Positions 53,840-63,193 of a stretch of DNA of 64,000 nucleotides are shown here, piece by piece. Position numbers and translations under genes: made by a program. The notes beneath the pieces are model-generated. The model ran no database searches and was not told where the DNA came from. It was given only the letters and a program-made list of their open reading frames with translations. The stretch comes from Rickettsia endosymbiont of Culicoides impunctatus (GTDB lineage Bacteria > Pseudomonadota > Alphaproteobacteria > Rickettsiales > Rickettsiaceae): assembly GCA_020410785.1 (NCBI GenBank), contig CP084573.1:1240001-1304000 (forward strand), written 5' to 3'. Numbering within the stretch: position 1 is the first letter of the stretch; each line of letters begins with the position of its first letter.

Positions 53840-54931
53840 CTAGCTATATAATTTCACTAATTCTGCTTTTTTGGTTAAGGATTCTATGCCATTTAAGTCA
53901 GTAGCAGTTACCCATAGTTGTAATCCTAATTCTAGGAAAAGATCAATTAAATATTCTCGCCTTTTCTTGTCAAGATGGACAAAAACCTCATCTAACAGTA
54001 AAATAGGCATAGCGATATTTTCTTTAATAGAATAATTAACTTGGGCAAGTATTATTGCAATGAGCATAGCCTTCTGTTCACCGGTAGAGCAGTGTTTAGC
54101 TGGGGCATTTTTTTCTTTATGAATAACTATAAAATCACTTTTATGAACTCCAAAATTAGTACGATTAGACATTCTATCACGAATACGACAGCCCACTAAT
54201 TCATTTTTTATAAAATCTACATCTATATCATAATTTTTTGATATTTTTTCTTCTATAACCCCATTAATTGATAAAACAGCTTTAGGGAACTCATTATCCA
54301 AATCATCAATGGTTTTTTGAATATGCTCTAAAATTTTTAACCTATTAACAGCAATTTGAATTGATAATTCTGCCATTTTCTCTTCAATTACTCCAAGCCA
54401 ATTTGTATCAACTTGATCTTGTAATAGGATTTTACTGCGTTCATGCATATAATATTCATATTTAGTCACTATCCCTGCATGAGATGGATTAAAATTATAC
54501 ACAATCCTGTCAAAGAATTTACGTCTATCACTAACACCAGAAGAGAAAATACCATCCATTTGGGGAGTAAGCCAAATCATAGCAGAGAACTTGCTCAATT
54601 CATTATTTTGTATTTTAGCACCGTTAAATTCTGTAAGTCGCCTATTAGATTGACGTTTTAAATTTGTTGAAATTTCAACTAGTCCAAGTTTACTGTGTAG
54701 TAGCCCATAAGCCGAACAATGATCTGCCCCTCTTTGACAAACATCATCTAATTTTGCTGATCTCAAACCTTTACCAGGAGAAAATAGTGATATTGATTCT
54801 AGGATGTTAGTTTTACCACTACCATTTTCTCCTATTAATATAACAGGGTTATTACCAGTATTAATCTCTAAATCCTGAAAATTACGGTAATTCAGTAGCT
54901 TTAATTTTTGTAAGTAAATATTATTAATCAA
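53840..54931 (-). CDS. recF: DNA replication/repair protein RecF
   Basis: 363 aa. SMC-like ATPase that loads RecA at gaps. Walker A PVILIGENGSGKTNIL (residues ~29-44), signature KHCSTGEQKAMLIAIILAQ, Walker B MPILLLDEVFVHLD. The N-terminal LKLLNYRNFQDLEI and FSPGKGLR motifs are typical. The start overlaps the stop of the upstream gene by four bases (ATGA). Length normal. An IS5 remnant abuts its 3' end. Confidence 0.95.
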   Translation of the reverse strand: MINNIYLQKLKLLNYRNFQDLEINTGNNPVILIGENGSGKTNILESISLFSPGKGLRSAKLDDVCQRGADHCSAYGLLHSKLGLVEISTNLKRQSNRRLTEFNGAKIQNNELSKFSAMIWLTPQMDGIFSSGVSDRRKFFDRIVYNFNPSHAGIVTKYEYYMHERSKILLQDQVDTNWLGVIEEKMAELSIQIAVNRLKILEHIQKTIDDLDNEFPKAVLSINGVIEEKISKNYDIDVDFIKNELVGCRIRDRMSNRTNFGVHKSDFIVIHKEKNAPAKHCSTGEQKAMLIAIILAQVNYSIKENIAMPILLLDEVFVHLDKKRREYLIDLFLELGLQLWVTATDLNGIESLTKKAELVKLYS

Positions 54932-55596
54932 TAAATTGTCTTCCCACCACTTTTAAAATTTTGATGAGCCTTGTTTAATTTTTTAAGAAATTCTGGAGAA
55001 TATGATTTAATATCACTTTTTGCTCCACCTTCATATTGTGTAGCTAAATCCATCCCGCCTTTAATCATATTATAAGCAAAATTTTCTTTCTTTGTTTCTC
55101 CAGCTATTCTTTTAGGATTCATAAATTTATAAACTTGGTATAAAGCAAAATTTTTAACTAAACGCCTTGCTTCCAATCTAGATTGACGACTTATACCATG
55201 TAGATTGTCTTTTGATTTTATCAAGCCGCGGTTAGCTTCTTTTACCAATTGTGAATGTTGTTGCATCAAATAACTACTTACTTCCGTAACATTCTTACTG
55301 ATAAGTTGTTCATCAACTTTAAGATTTAATTTCTTGTTATTAAGTTTACCTAAATATTTTTGTATTAATATGATAATCTGCGTCTGTAATTTTGTTAGAT
55401 CCATTGTTTGTTCGTTAAGACAAGCTAATATTTGTTCTATCTCTTGCTCGAAAGCGTCGTTTGCACTTAACTCATTGAAAATTTCCATTGCCTCATCGGA
55501 TCCAAGTTCATCATCATTAGTGATACCTGCCAATGCATCCTTAATTTGGTCTGCTAATTTTCTAGAATCTTGCGGTTTTTTGTTATCTGTTTCCAT
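54928..55596 (-). CDS. Conserved rickettsial hypothetical (DUF5394-like)
   Basis: 222 aa, soluble, helical and charged. N-terminus METDNKKPQDSRKLADQIKD is acidic and the middle carries QLVKEANRGLIKSKDNLHGI, then RLEARRLVKNFALYQVYKFM. AGGAGG lies upstream. I believe this is the Rickettsiales-restricted DUF5394 family but cannot give a function. Translational coupling to recF suggests co-expression, not necessarily a shared role. Confidence 0.65.
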   Translation of the reverse strand: METDNKKPQDSRKLADQIKDALAGITNDDELGSDEAMEIFNELSANDAFEQEIEQILACLNEQTMDLTKLQTQIIILIQKYLGKLNNKKLNLKVDEQLISKNVTEVSSYLMQQHSQLVKEANRGLIKSKDNLHGISRQSRLEARRLVKNFALYQVYKFMNPKRIAGETKKENFAYNMIKGGMDLATQYEGGAKSDIKSYSPEFLKKLNKAHQNFKSGGKTIY

Positions 55597-55696
55597 TTGT
55601 TAGCCTCCTATTTACCAATTACTCAAACTAAGCAAATCCAGGAAAAGGATTAGAATTACTTTAGTTATTGCAGGCAGCCTCCTGCCTGCTAGCTAA

Positions 55697-56047
55697 TCAT
55701 TCTTGAGTAGTAAAGTGTCCTCTATAAGTTCTATATAACATAATCCCTCGACGCTCTTCAATTATAGTTTTGCATAATAAGGCTGAGTCAATAGCTTTTT
55801 GTCTTTTAGTAAATTTGTATTCTTTTTCTGAACATAACTCACTTATACTAATATTCTGCCAAACAAGTCCATCAAAAATTTTTGCTTTAATATAACCGCT
55901 TGACTTTAAATTCTCATAATCCCCTTTATTAAGGCTTAATGCATCGTCATTTAACAAAAGCTTAACATCCCCAACATATGAATTTACTATATGATCAACA
56001 TATTTAATATAGACCTTACCGGTTAGTTCTATCGTGCTAGGTATCAT
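55697..56047 (-). CDS. Hypothetical protein
   Basis: 116 aa beginning MIPSTIELTGKVYIKYVDHI, then beta-rich text (VGDVKLLLNDDALSLNKGDY) and a basic C-terminus (RRGIMLYRTYRGHFTTQE). No signal peptide, membrane segment or family I recognise. Composition and length suggest a real gene; the upstream text has only a weak ribosome site. Confidence 0.5.
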   Translation of the reverse strand: MIPSTIELTGKVYIKYVDHIVNSYVGDVKLLLNDDALSLNKGDYENLKSSGYIKAKIFDGLVWQNISISELCSEKEYKFTKRQKAIDSALLCKTIIEERRGIMLYRTYRGHFTTQE

Positions 56048-56080
56048 AATCTTCTATCTTGGTTTCTGAGATGGCTCAAT

Positions 56081-56226
56081 AGACCTCTTGCATAACCTAA
56101 AGATAATTGAGGAATTTTTAGGAAAAACGAAGTCGAGTACCGCAGCGTACTAAGATGTACGTGAGGAACGGAGACGAGTTTTGACAACAAAATTACCAAT
56201 TAGATTAGGTTATGCAAGAGGTCTAA
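56081..56226. mobile_element. MITE with 21-bp perfect inverted ends
   Basis: 146 bp, ends TAGACCTCTTGCATAACCTA and its exact complement, interior GC-richer (AAGTCGAGTACCGCAGCG, ACGGAGACGAG) and non-coding. Inserted just downstream of the ctrA stop, where it could form a long hairpin in the transcript. Confidence 0.8.
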
Positions 56227-56236
56227 TAACTTCTCC

Positions 56237-56941
56237 TTAAAAATGATGTAATATTGGATCTTGTTCATCATATTCTTTTAACATATAACCACGCCCCCAT
56301 ACTGTATCAATGTAGTTTGTACCACCAGCAGCATCAGCTAATTTCCTACGTAATTTGCAAACAAATACATCTATAATCTTAATCTCTGGTTCATCAACAC
56401 TACTATACAGATGATCTAAGAACATCTCCTTATTCAATACTGTTCCCCTACGTAAGACTAATAATTCTAAAATAGCATATTCCTTATTTGTTAAATGAAC
56501 CTTTTTGCCATCAACTTCTACAATTCTGGTATCAAGATGAATACTTACCTTGTCAAACCTAACCACTGACTCAGAATGTCCTTTAGAACGACGAACAATT
56601 GCATAAATACGAGCAATTAACTCTTCGCGATTAAATGGCTTGGTAATATAATCATCTGCTCCACACGTAAGACCTTTAATTTTTTGATCAACTGTAGTAA
56701 TACCCGATAAAATCAATATGGGTGTTTTTACTTTAGCAGAACGTAATCTCAGCAGAACTTCAAATCCACTAATATCCGGCAGCATAAGATCTAAGATAAT
56801 TAAATCATAATTGTAAACTTTTGCTATTTCTATTCCTTCTGTACCAAACTCCACCACTTCACAAATAATTCCTTCTGAAGCTAAGGTTAATTCAATAGAA
56901 CTAGCTATATCACTATTATCTTCTACTAACAATACCCTCAT
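56237..56941 (-). CDS. ctrA: CtrA-type OmpR-family response regulator
   Basis: 234 aa. Receiver domain with acidic pocket (LVEDN), phospho-acceptor D51 in [10 protein letters not shown] and Lys in [10 protein letters not shown]. The C-terminal winged helix has [20 protein letters not shown], then [20 protein letters not shown] and GRGYML. These are CtrA signatures, the alphaproteobacterial cell-cycle regulator (often labelled czcR in older rickettsial annotation). TTCTCCTTAACA on the minus strand gives an AAGGAGAA ribosome site before ATG. Confidence 0.9.
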   Translation of the reverse strand: MRVLLVEDNSDIASSIELTLASEGIICEVVEFGTEGIEIAKVYNYDLIILDLMLPDISGFEVLLRLRSAKVKTPILILSGITTVDQKIKGLTCGADDYITKPFNREELIARIYAIVRRSKGHSESVVRFDKVSIHLDTRIVEVDGKKVHLTNKEYAILELLVLRRGTVLNKEMFLDHLYSSVDEPEIKIIDVFVCKLRRKLADAAGGTNYIDTVWGRGYMLKEYDEQDPILHHF

Positions 56942-57308
56942 TGCATCTTTCTCCTTAACAAATTTTTTTAGTAAATTATTCTTTTTGTTACACGCTATGT
57001 TCTCATTTTATCTTTATAAGAGCAAGTAATTTTATAAAATAAGTTTCAAATATATTAGGTTGTTGTAAACATTCTTCTTTAAAATAGGTAATTTTATCCT
57101 CGAATCCTTAACAATCATCTAGCATACTGAAATCCTAGTAGGCGAAAACTCCTATAAATTTCCATATTTTACATAGCTGAATTTGATATAACAAGTTATA
57201 TTTAAATTTTATTAACAGAATCTATAACTAACCCAAGTAGCTCCTCGCTAATAGACGTTTGTAAATGGAGTATAATGTTAGCCTTGGTTAGTTATATTAA
57301 GATTTATG
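56942..57308. other. Intergenic region between ctrA and secreted Cys-rich gene
   Basis: About 367 AT-rich bases. An imperfect inverted repeat (TATAACTAACCCAAG near 57222 and CTTGGTTAGTTATA near 57282) flanks ~45 bases and could be a terminator or control element. No gene seen. Confidence 0.4.
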
Positions 57309-60300
57309 CTATTTTAATCGGTATTTAATAGTGAGATTCAACACCCCACCACCAATAACTCCAACATAAATCTTAATATTATTCTTACCATTTCGTAAAT
57401 GTGGAATCAGATCAAGTTGTGGTAACTTAGTTTTGTCATATATATCAGGAGCTTGCACAAAATCTTCTTTTTTACCAGTTTTAGAAATGTAAACAACACA
57501 TTTGTCAGCTTGATAATCTCTACATTCTATATCCTTAAACTCATGATTAGGGGGACCAGTATAAATAATTTTATCATTGACTTTAATCATTAAGTAATCA
57601 TCATAATACGAATTAGCCTCACCTATTGTGAAAGAGGTTAGCATATTAGTATTGGGTACATCAATCTCATAATTTGCCCAATGTAATGTATCTATTAGGT
57701 AGGCTGTAGAATCGTATGAACCACCAAGTACCAAGGTACCAACTTTAGTTGAAGTATCATAGCTATTTTTTACAGGAAAATTACTTTTAAAGTCGTTTGT
57801 ATATTTGAAACTAAGACCATTATTCTCTTTACAACCAACTCCCTCCGGTAAGGCTTCGAAATCAACGCTTTTAGTAGCTATATTTAATAGGCAATAACGC
57901 TGTAGTGGTTTATTCGAATCAATTAATACCCAACCATCCTTGCAAGTACCTTGTGCCAAGTGACCTATTTCTGTATCTGGATCACTTATCTTATTAGACT
58001 TCCATGTTGCATTACCACTAATATCAGTCGGGGTAGAAATTGCTTTACACTTAGGGATATCAATTGGAGTACAAAAACCTAATTCCTGGGGGGTTTTATC
58101 TCGGATTGCAGCAATCTTCTGATTATAGTTAGGAGTCCCTTTTTCCTTATCAAAGGCATTAGTGTAATGCTGTCCAGTATTTATCTTGTCTCCTTGTGAT
58201 GGAGCCGGATCAATTCTATTATTGGTATCTAGAGAAACTTTACATACTTCAACACCTTGTTTACGATTATTTGTATAACAATACATGGTATTGCATTTAT
58301 AAATTGTGATACCTTCAATATTTTCTATAGAGTTACAATTAGTAATATTTTTACATAGAGGAAGGTGGTTTTGATATTGTGCACTTTTTTCCTTAAATTT
58401 TAAGCAATCAACTATATTTGATTCCAGTAGTTTTGCTAACACGCAATTAGTATCATTTACTCCAGGAATACATTTTTCTGTATCTTTGAATTGTAAACAG
58501 CCATGCGTTGCTCCTTGAATATATTTACCGTTTATATATTCAAGACCATTCAAGTATACTGCATCTGCAATAGCTGTACCTTTAGTATCATAGGGAACCT
58601 TGTTGTCTTTGTAGTTACCATATATCGTTGAAGGATTCATAGATTTTTCTCCAGAGAAGGGCATGGTAATATATGTAACTGGTGGGGTATTAGAAATATA
58701 TGCCATGAAGGAAGTAAAATTATATCCTGCTAAATTTATTATTTCTTCTGTCTTTTGTGTCTCAGTTGAATATATCGACAATGGAGTAACAACAGTGCTA
58801 GTTAAATCAACCACTTTCCCTTCTTTGTCTAATACTTGGATTGACGCAACAAATTGAGGGGTATAATAGCTATTATTAGGGCAAATCACCTCGGGAATTA
58901 CCCCACATTTTTGGGTTAAGATTTGGTAGCCATCTGTCACTCTTTTTTCACAGCCAATTAGCTGATCTCCTTCTATTACACAAATAGATTTTGGCTCATA
59001 ACGAAAACTAGGTTCTAAATCAGTATCTAAAAAAGTATTTCTAACAATTGATACAGCAAAAGACCGCTTCTTGTCATTATTATCGTTGAGTTCAAAGATT
59101 TTTTGTAGTTTTAATAAATTGTTACCATCCTGATTTTGCAACTTGGGAAATTCAATATTAGCATCGATAAACTCACCAATATTAATCCCCCATATTTCTT
59201 GACAGGTAGTTTTATTATTTGTAGTACTACAATCAGGTAAATCATCAACATAGTAACTACTTGGCGTAGAGTGATTGCCTATTCTTTGGGCGTATACTAT
59301 CCTGAAGCCATCTTCGCAACCATTTTCAGTAACACTACATTTAAAGTCAATTTTTGTATTAACGCAAGGTTTTGTATCATTAGGAACACATTTTTTTATT
59401 GCATCACGTTGAGCGGTAGCAATATGCATCCCTTTGGCTGAAGAAAATGAACCAAGATTGTTTATTAATACACATTTATCGGTTTTTTGAGGGTCTTCTT
59501 CATTTTTACAAAGAGGTACCATATTGTCTAAACTAATACGCACGACATTATGAATAAGATTATTCCTTAATTTAGATACTACACATGGTGCATCTGAAGA
59601 TTGAACAAACAAATCGTTTTCTTTCTTTTTGCTGCATACAGATTTGGTAGTAGGAGTAATAATGAATTTACCTAATTTAGGACAATATGGTGGTGGAAAA
59701 GGACCAAATGGTAATTCAACACAACCAAATTGATAATCATCAACAGTACGATTTAGTGTACCAATTGTTTTTAGGATCTCTTTTGCTATATCATACATCC
59801 ATTGCTGCTCAAAAATTCTTCCTATCCATTTAACTATTTCTTTTATAGTATCAAGACCTTGTGTATTGTCAGAACCCATCATATCTAACAACTTACCTAA
59901 TAATCCCGATATACTCAACCCCTCCTTAATTTCTATTAAAAATATTAGGACTTTTGTAAGAGGGTGTAACGCATCTGTTTTATGAAGAGGTTGTCTCACT
60001 GGATTCCAGTCCAGCGGATCTAAGTGAACTCCGGTAGCTGAAACAAGATTTACCAAACCAGGATCACTATATGCACACAACTTTGGTCTACCAAATTTAA
60101 TAGGTGTTCCATCATCTCCAATGATCAATTTATCATCTTCTGTAAAACCAACATCATTTAAGTGTTTTCCAGGAGTATAACCAGGATCTGCTGGCGTTCC
60201 TGTCTTATTAATATGAGTTGGTTCAACTGCCGGAATAGCAACTCTAGCACAAATTCTGAGTAAGGGTAAGGCATAAGCTCCAGGCCATATTACACATTCA

Positions 60301-60689
60301 CCATCCCAATTTAAAGTAGTTGATTGATTCCAGCAGGCAAATGCATTACAACTTTGAGTTCTTATACGAATCTTTGGGGCAAAATAAGAGCTTTCTGTTG
60401 TACGTTCTGCACAATGCTGAAGATAAAATCCGATTCCACTTTTAGGAGGATCAAATTGAACTAAGCAATTATCTGTATCGCGTCCATCCCGCTTGTTCCA
60501 TGGTGGACACAAGGGGTCTGGATATATTGTTCTTTTGATAACTTTGTTCCATGTTTCATCTATCTTACCGTAACCACAATTGCAAGGGTTAGTTATGCAT
60601 TTTGCAACTTCATTCCAAAATGATGCTGCATAGCTATTGCCCGAGTAAATCAACAAGAAAAACACTAGATAATACTTTTTTAGCACCAA
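57309..60689 (-). CDS. Secreted cysteine-rich T4SS-linked protein
   Basis: 1,126 aa. The signal peptide MVLKKYYLVFFLLIYSGNSYA has likely cleavage at SYA-AS. The mature part contains about 43 cysteines, many in C-x(n)-C pairs (CITNPCNCGYG, CNAFACW, CKNITNC), and no further strong membrane segment. The last ~150 residues (YDSTAYLIDTLHWANYEIDV and VNDKIIYTGPPNH) look like a beta-sandwich domain. Start is 13 bases after virB4, so they form an operon. Rickettsial VirB6 proteins have large exported Cys-containing regions, but the VirB6/TrbL helices are absent here. Possibly an envelope or surface component of the secretion apparatus; function unknown. Confidence 0.65.
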   Translation of the reverse strand: MVLKKYYLVFFLLIYSGNSYAASFWNEVAKCITNPCNCGYGKIDETWNKVIKRTIYPDPLCPPWNKRDGRDTDNCLVQFDPPKSGIGFYLQHCAERTTESSYFAPKIRIRTQSCNAFACWNQSTTLNWDGECVIWPGAYALPLLRICARVAIPAVEPTHINKTGTPADPGYTPGKHLNDVGFTEDDKLIIGDDGTPIKFGRPKLCAYSDPGLVNLVSATGVHLDPLDWNPVRQPLHKTDALHPLTKVLIFLIEIKEGLSISGLLGKLLDMMGSDNTQGLDTIKEIVKWIGRIFEQQWMYDIAKEILKTIGTLNRTVDDYQFGCVELPFGPFPPPYCPKLGKFIITPTTKSVCSKKKENDLFVQSSDAPCVVSKLRNNLIHNVVRISLDNMVPLCKNEEDPQKTDKCVLINNLGSFSSAKGMHIATAQRDAIKKCVPNDTKPCVNTKIDFKCSVTENGCEDGFRIVYAQRIGNHSTPSSYYVDDLPDCSTTNNKTTCQEIWGINIGEFIDANIEFPKLQNQDGNNLLKLQKIFELNDNNDKKRSFAVSIVRNTFLDTDLEPSFRYEPKSICVIEGDQLIGCEKRVTDGYQILTQKCGVIPEVICPNNSYYTPQFVASIQVLDKEGKVVDLTSTVVTPLSIYSTETQKTEEIINLAGYNFTSFMAYISNTPPVTYITMPFSGEKSMNPSTIYGNYKDNKVPYDTKGTAIADAVYLNGLEYINGKYIQGATHGCLQFKDTEKCIPGVNDTNCVLAKLLESNIVDCLKFKEKSAQYQNHLPLCKNITNCNSIENIEGITIYKCNTMYCYTNNRKQGVEVCKVSLDTNNRIDPAPSQGDKINTGQHYTNAFDKEKGTPNYNQKIAAIRDKTPQELGFCTPIDIPKCKAISTPTDISGNATWKSNKISDPDTEIGHLAQGTCKDGWVLIDSNKPLQRYCLLNIATKSVDFEALPEGVGCKENNGLSFKYTNDFKSNFPVKNSYDTSTKVGTLVLGGSYDSTAYLIDTLHWANYEIDVPNTNMLTSFTIGEANSYYDDYLMIKVNDKIIYTGPPNHEFKDIECRDYQADKCVVYISKTGKKEDFVQAPDIYDKTKLPQLDLIPHLRNGKNNIKIYVGVIGGGVLNLTIKYRLK

Positions 60690-60702
60690 AACTCCCCTCC
60701 AG

Positions 60703-63150
60703 CTAAATATGATTTAATGCTATATACAAATGATTAATCCAACTATCAGGATGTCCTGGATATTGTTGTAATATTTCTTTATATATTTTCAGCTCCTCAG
60801 TTCCACAGGATAAAATCTTAACAATGCCAATTAAGCTTCCTATGCTTAATTCCACAGCAATAGATTGACTGTCTTGATTTATTAAGAACATTCTAGAAGT
60901 AATTGTGAATTTCGATAATTTCTTTATTTCCGATTCATTTAACCCTAAAATTTGCTCTAAATACTGCGATTTTATTTCTGATGGTAAAATAATTTTAGTG
61001 TCTGTTAAGTCCAACCAATTTTGTAACACTCTAGTTTTTATCGACTGCAAATAACTAAAATTAAAATTACTCACCATAATTCCGTTATTTTTTACCAATC
61101 TATCAGAAATCATCTCTGATATGTTATCAAAATTTTCGGGTCTATACAAGGAATCAAGATTATCTATTACTAATATTTTTGCATTCTTCCCTGTGACAGT
61201 TAGATGATAATTGAAAGCATATATTAACCCTACACATAAACTATTATGCTTAGTTAAATTCATTGAGAATGCTTCTAGAAGTTTTCTATCCGTTGGATAA
61301 AAACGTTCAGTAAAAGACTTTTCAGAGAAGAGATGCAGATTAAATCCTATTATATTGCCTTCAGATAAAGGAAATTTATCACTATCAAATATACTATCAT
61401 ATAATCCGCCTTCTGCATAATCTGTTAATTTTAGTTTAATTAACTCTCCACCTTCTATTGAAAAATCGATTATTTTTAAAATGGATGAAAAATTACGATC
61501 CTTATTATCTAAACTATGAATTTTATCGGCAAAAATTTCTAGAAAAGCTAATTCAATTTCGGTTAGAGGATAAAAAGAATGATTACAAATTATTTTAAGA
61601 AATTCAACAATAAAATGTCTTGATTCTAGAGTATCATCTAGTATAAATGGATTTATTAGATTTTTTTCCTTTTCAATCCACTGCCCTTCAATTGATTCAA
61701 CAAAAATCTTTGAATCATTATTGTTGGAAAAATACAATATTGTTGGCTTATACTTAGTTGCTTCAGAAATTAAAAAATTTGTTAGTACAGTCTTACCAGT
61801 ATTAGCTGTGCCAAAAATACAAGTGTTTCCTCTATTGTTACTGCTAGCGTGAAAATTCATAAAGTAAGGTGTTCCTTTCTCCGTTCTAAGCAGAGTTACC
61901 GCTTTACCCCATATATTATTTTGGTTTCCAGTTGGAAAATTATGTAATGAAGCTAAGGCAGCTGTATTTTCTATAATTGTTGGAGCCAACCTTCTAATGT
62001 AAGAAAAGTTGCCTGGGAGTTGTGCCCAAAATGTCGATTCTAAGTTTATATCTTCTCGCACATGGATAATCCCAATTTTAGCAAGTTCTTTAGATGCCTG
62101 GGCAATTGATTGATCCAATTTTTTTAAATCTGATCCTATAATAGCAATGGAAATTTGTTGTTTACAAAATTGGTTTGGGATTGAAGCATCAAGATTCATT
62201 ATCTTATCTATTCCTGTAATTTCAGCAAGCTTAGCATCCTTACTAACTTGTAAAATATAAGCCTGTTCTTCAAATGCCTTAGATACATCTTTTTTATCAA
62301 CGAAATAAAATATTTCTGTTGCTATTAATTCTACAGGCAATTGTAGAAATCCATCAAGGGCAGCCGATGATACTTCTTGATATTCCTTTATTGAGATAAT
62401 GGATGCAAACTTTTTACCATGTTGACTTATTACTTCAATCTTATCGTTACCAACTGCATATTGATTAGACGCTAAAGCATTAGATAAATTGGCAATCGGC
62501 ACTAGGCAATATTCCTCGTTGAGATGGACTATTCTACGATATAAAAACATCAAATCAGAGTAAGATTCCTCTCCTTCAAATCTTATTCCTAACTTTACGG
62601 CACCGAAATCTTGTAAATCGAGAAGTATGGTATCAACAGTACTATTTAGCATTTTAAAAACACTATCTAAGTAGTTATTTTGGTAATTAACAAGTTTGTC
62701 GAAAGACAAAGAAGTTATCAAAGAGTTGATATCTTTAACTTTAATGTTATTAGAATCATAAATTATTGAGATATATAAGGTGTTAACAAATTTATCATCC
62801 CAGTAATTTTTTTGTTGCCATAGATTGTGAATATTAGCTGGTAATAATTTATTGTAAGGAGTTGTGTCATCTAAGTTTGTCTTACGTCGTACCGTATGTA
62901 TCCAGAATGCAAAATTTTTATTACGAACATTTTTCTTGATAGCATTACGCACTACTTCTCGTAGATTGAATAGCTTATCACTAATATTTTCTGCATTAAT
63001 ACCGTTTATTTGGATAGTTTGAAGCAATTCCCCATTCTTAGTTAACAGAGTATTTTCATTATAATGACAAGCAATTGGAATGAAATTCTCTGCAGAATTA
63101 TTATACAAATCCTTATCAATTTTTCTTGAGTTACCAACTATTTTAAACAC
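60703..63150 (-). CDS. virB4: VirB4-family T4SS ATPase (RvhB4 paralogue)
   Basis: 815 aa, full VirB4 length. The N-terminal CagE/TrbE/VirB domain includes FWIHTVRRKTN and AQLPGNFSYIRRLAPTI. A complete Walker A GTANTGKT spans residues 447-454, after the family's FHASSNNRGNTCIFG motif. Walker B reads ILVIDNLDSL: D663 is present but the usual Glu is Asn (664). In rickettsiae one of two VirB4 paralogues has altered nucleotide-binding motifs, which this may represent. It anchors at the inner membrane and powers substrate transfer or pilus assembly. Next to serS, with the Cys-rich gene downstream. Confidence 0.88.
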   Translation of the reverse strand: MFKIVGNSRKIDKDLYNNSAENFIPIACHYNENTLLTKNGELLQTIQINGINAENISDKLFNLREVVRNAIKKNVRNKNFAFWIHTVRRKTNLDDTTPYNKLLPANIHNLWQQKNYWDDKFVNTLYISIIYDSNNIKVKDINSLITSLSFDKLVNYQNNYLDSVFKMLNSTVDTILLDLQDFGAVKLGIRFEGEESYSDLMFLYRRIVHLNEEYCLVPIANLSNALASNQYAVGNDKIEVISQHGKKFASIISIKEYQEVSSAALDGFLQLPVELIATEIFYFVDKKDVSKAFEEQAYILQVSKDAKLAEITGIDKIMNLDASIPNQFCKQQISIAIIGSDLKKLDQSIAQASKELAKIGIIHVREDINLESTFWAQLPGNFSYIRRLAPTIIENTAALASLHNFPTGNQNNIWGKAVTLLRTEKGTPYFMNFHASSNNRGNTCIFGTANTGKTVLTNFLISEATKYKPTILYFSNNNDSKIFVESIEGQWIEKEKNLINPFILDDTLESRHFIVEFLKIICNHSFYPLTEIELAFLEIFADKIHSLDNKDRNFSSILKIIDFSIEGGELIKLKLTDYAEGGLYDSIFDSDKFPLSEGNIIGFNLHLFSEKSFTERFYPTDRKLLEAFSMNLTKHNSLCVGLIYAFNYHLTVTGKNAKILVIDNLDSLYRPENFDNISEMISDRLVKNNGIMVSNFNFSYLQSIKTRVLQNWLDLTDTKIILPSEIKSQYLEQILGLNESEIKKLSKFTITSRMFLINQDSQSIAVELSIGSLIGIVKILSCGTEELKIYKEILQQYPGHPDSWINHLYIALNHI

Positions 63151-63193
63151 CAGTGATACCTACATATATTCTTTTGTTTTTAGCATAACTATC

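Noticed and set aside
57309..60689. Calling the Cys-rich protein VirB6
   Set aside because: The polytopic VirB6/TrbL membrane domain is not present; only the signal peptide is hydrophobic.
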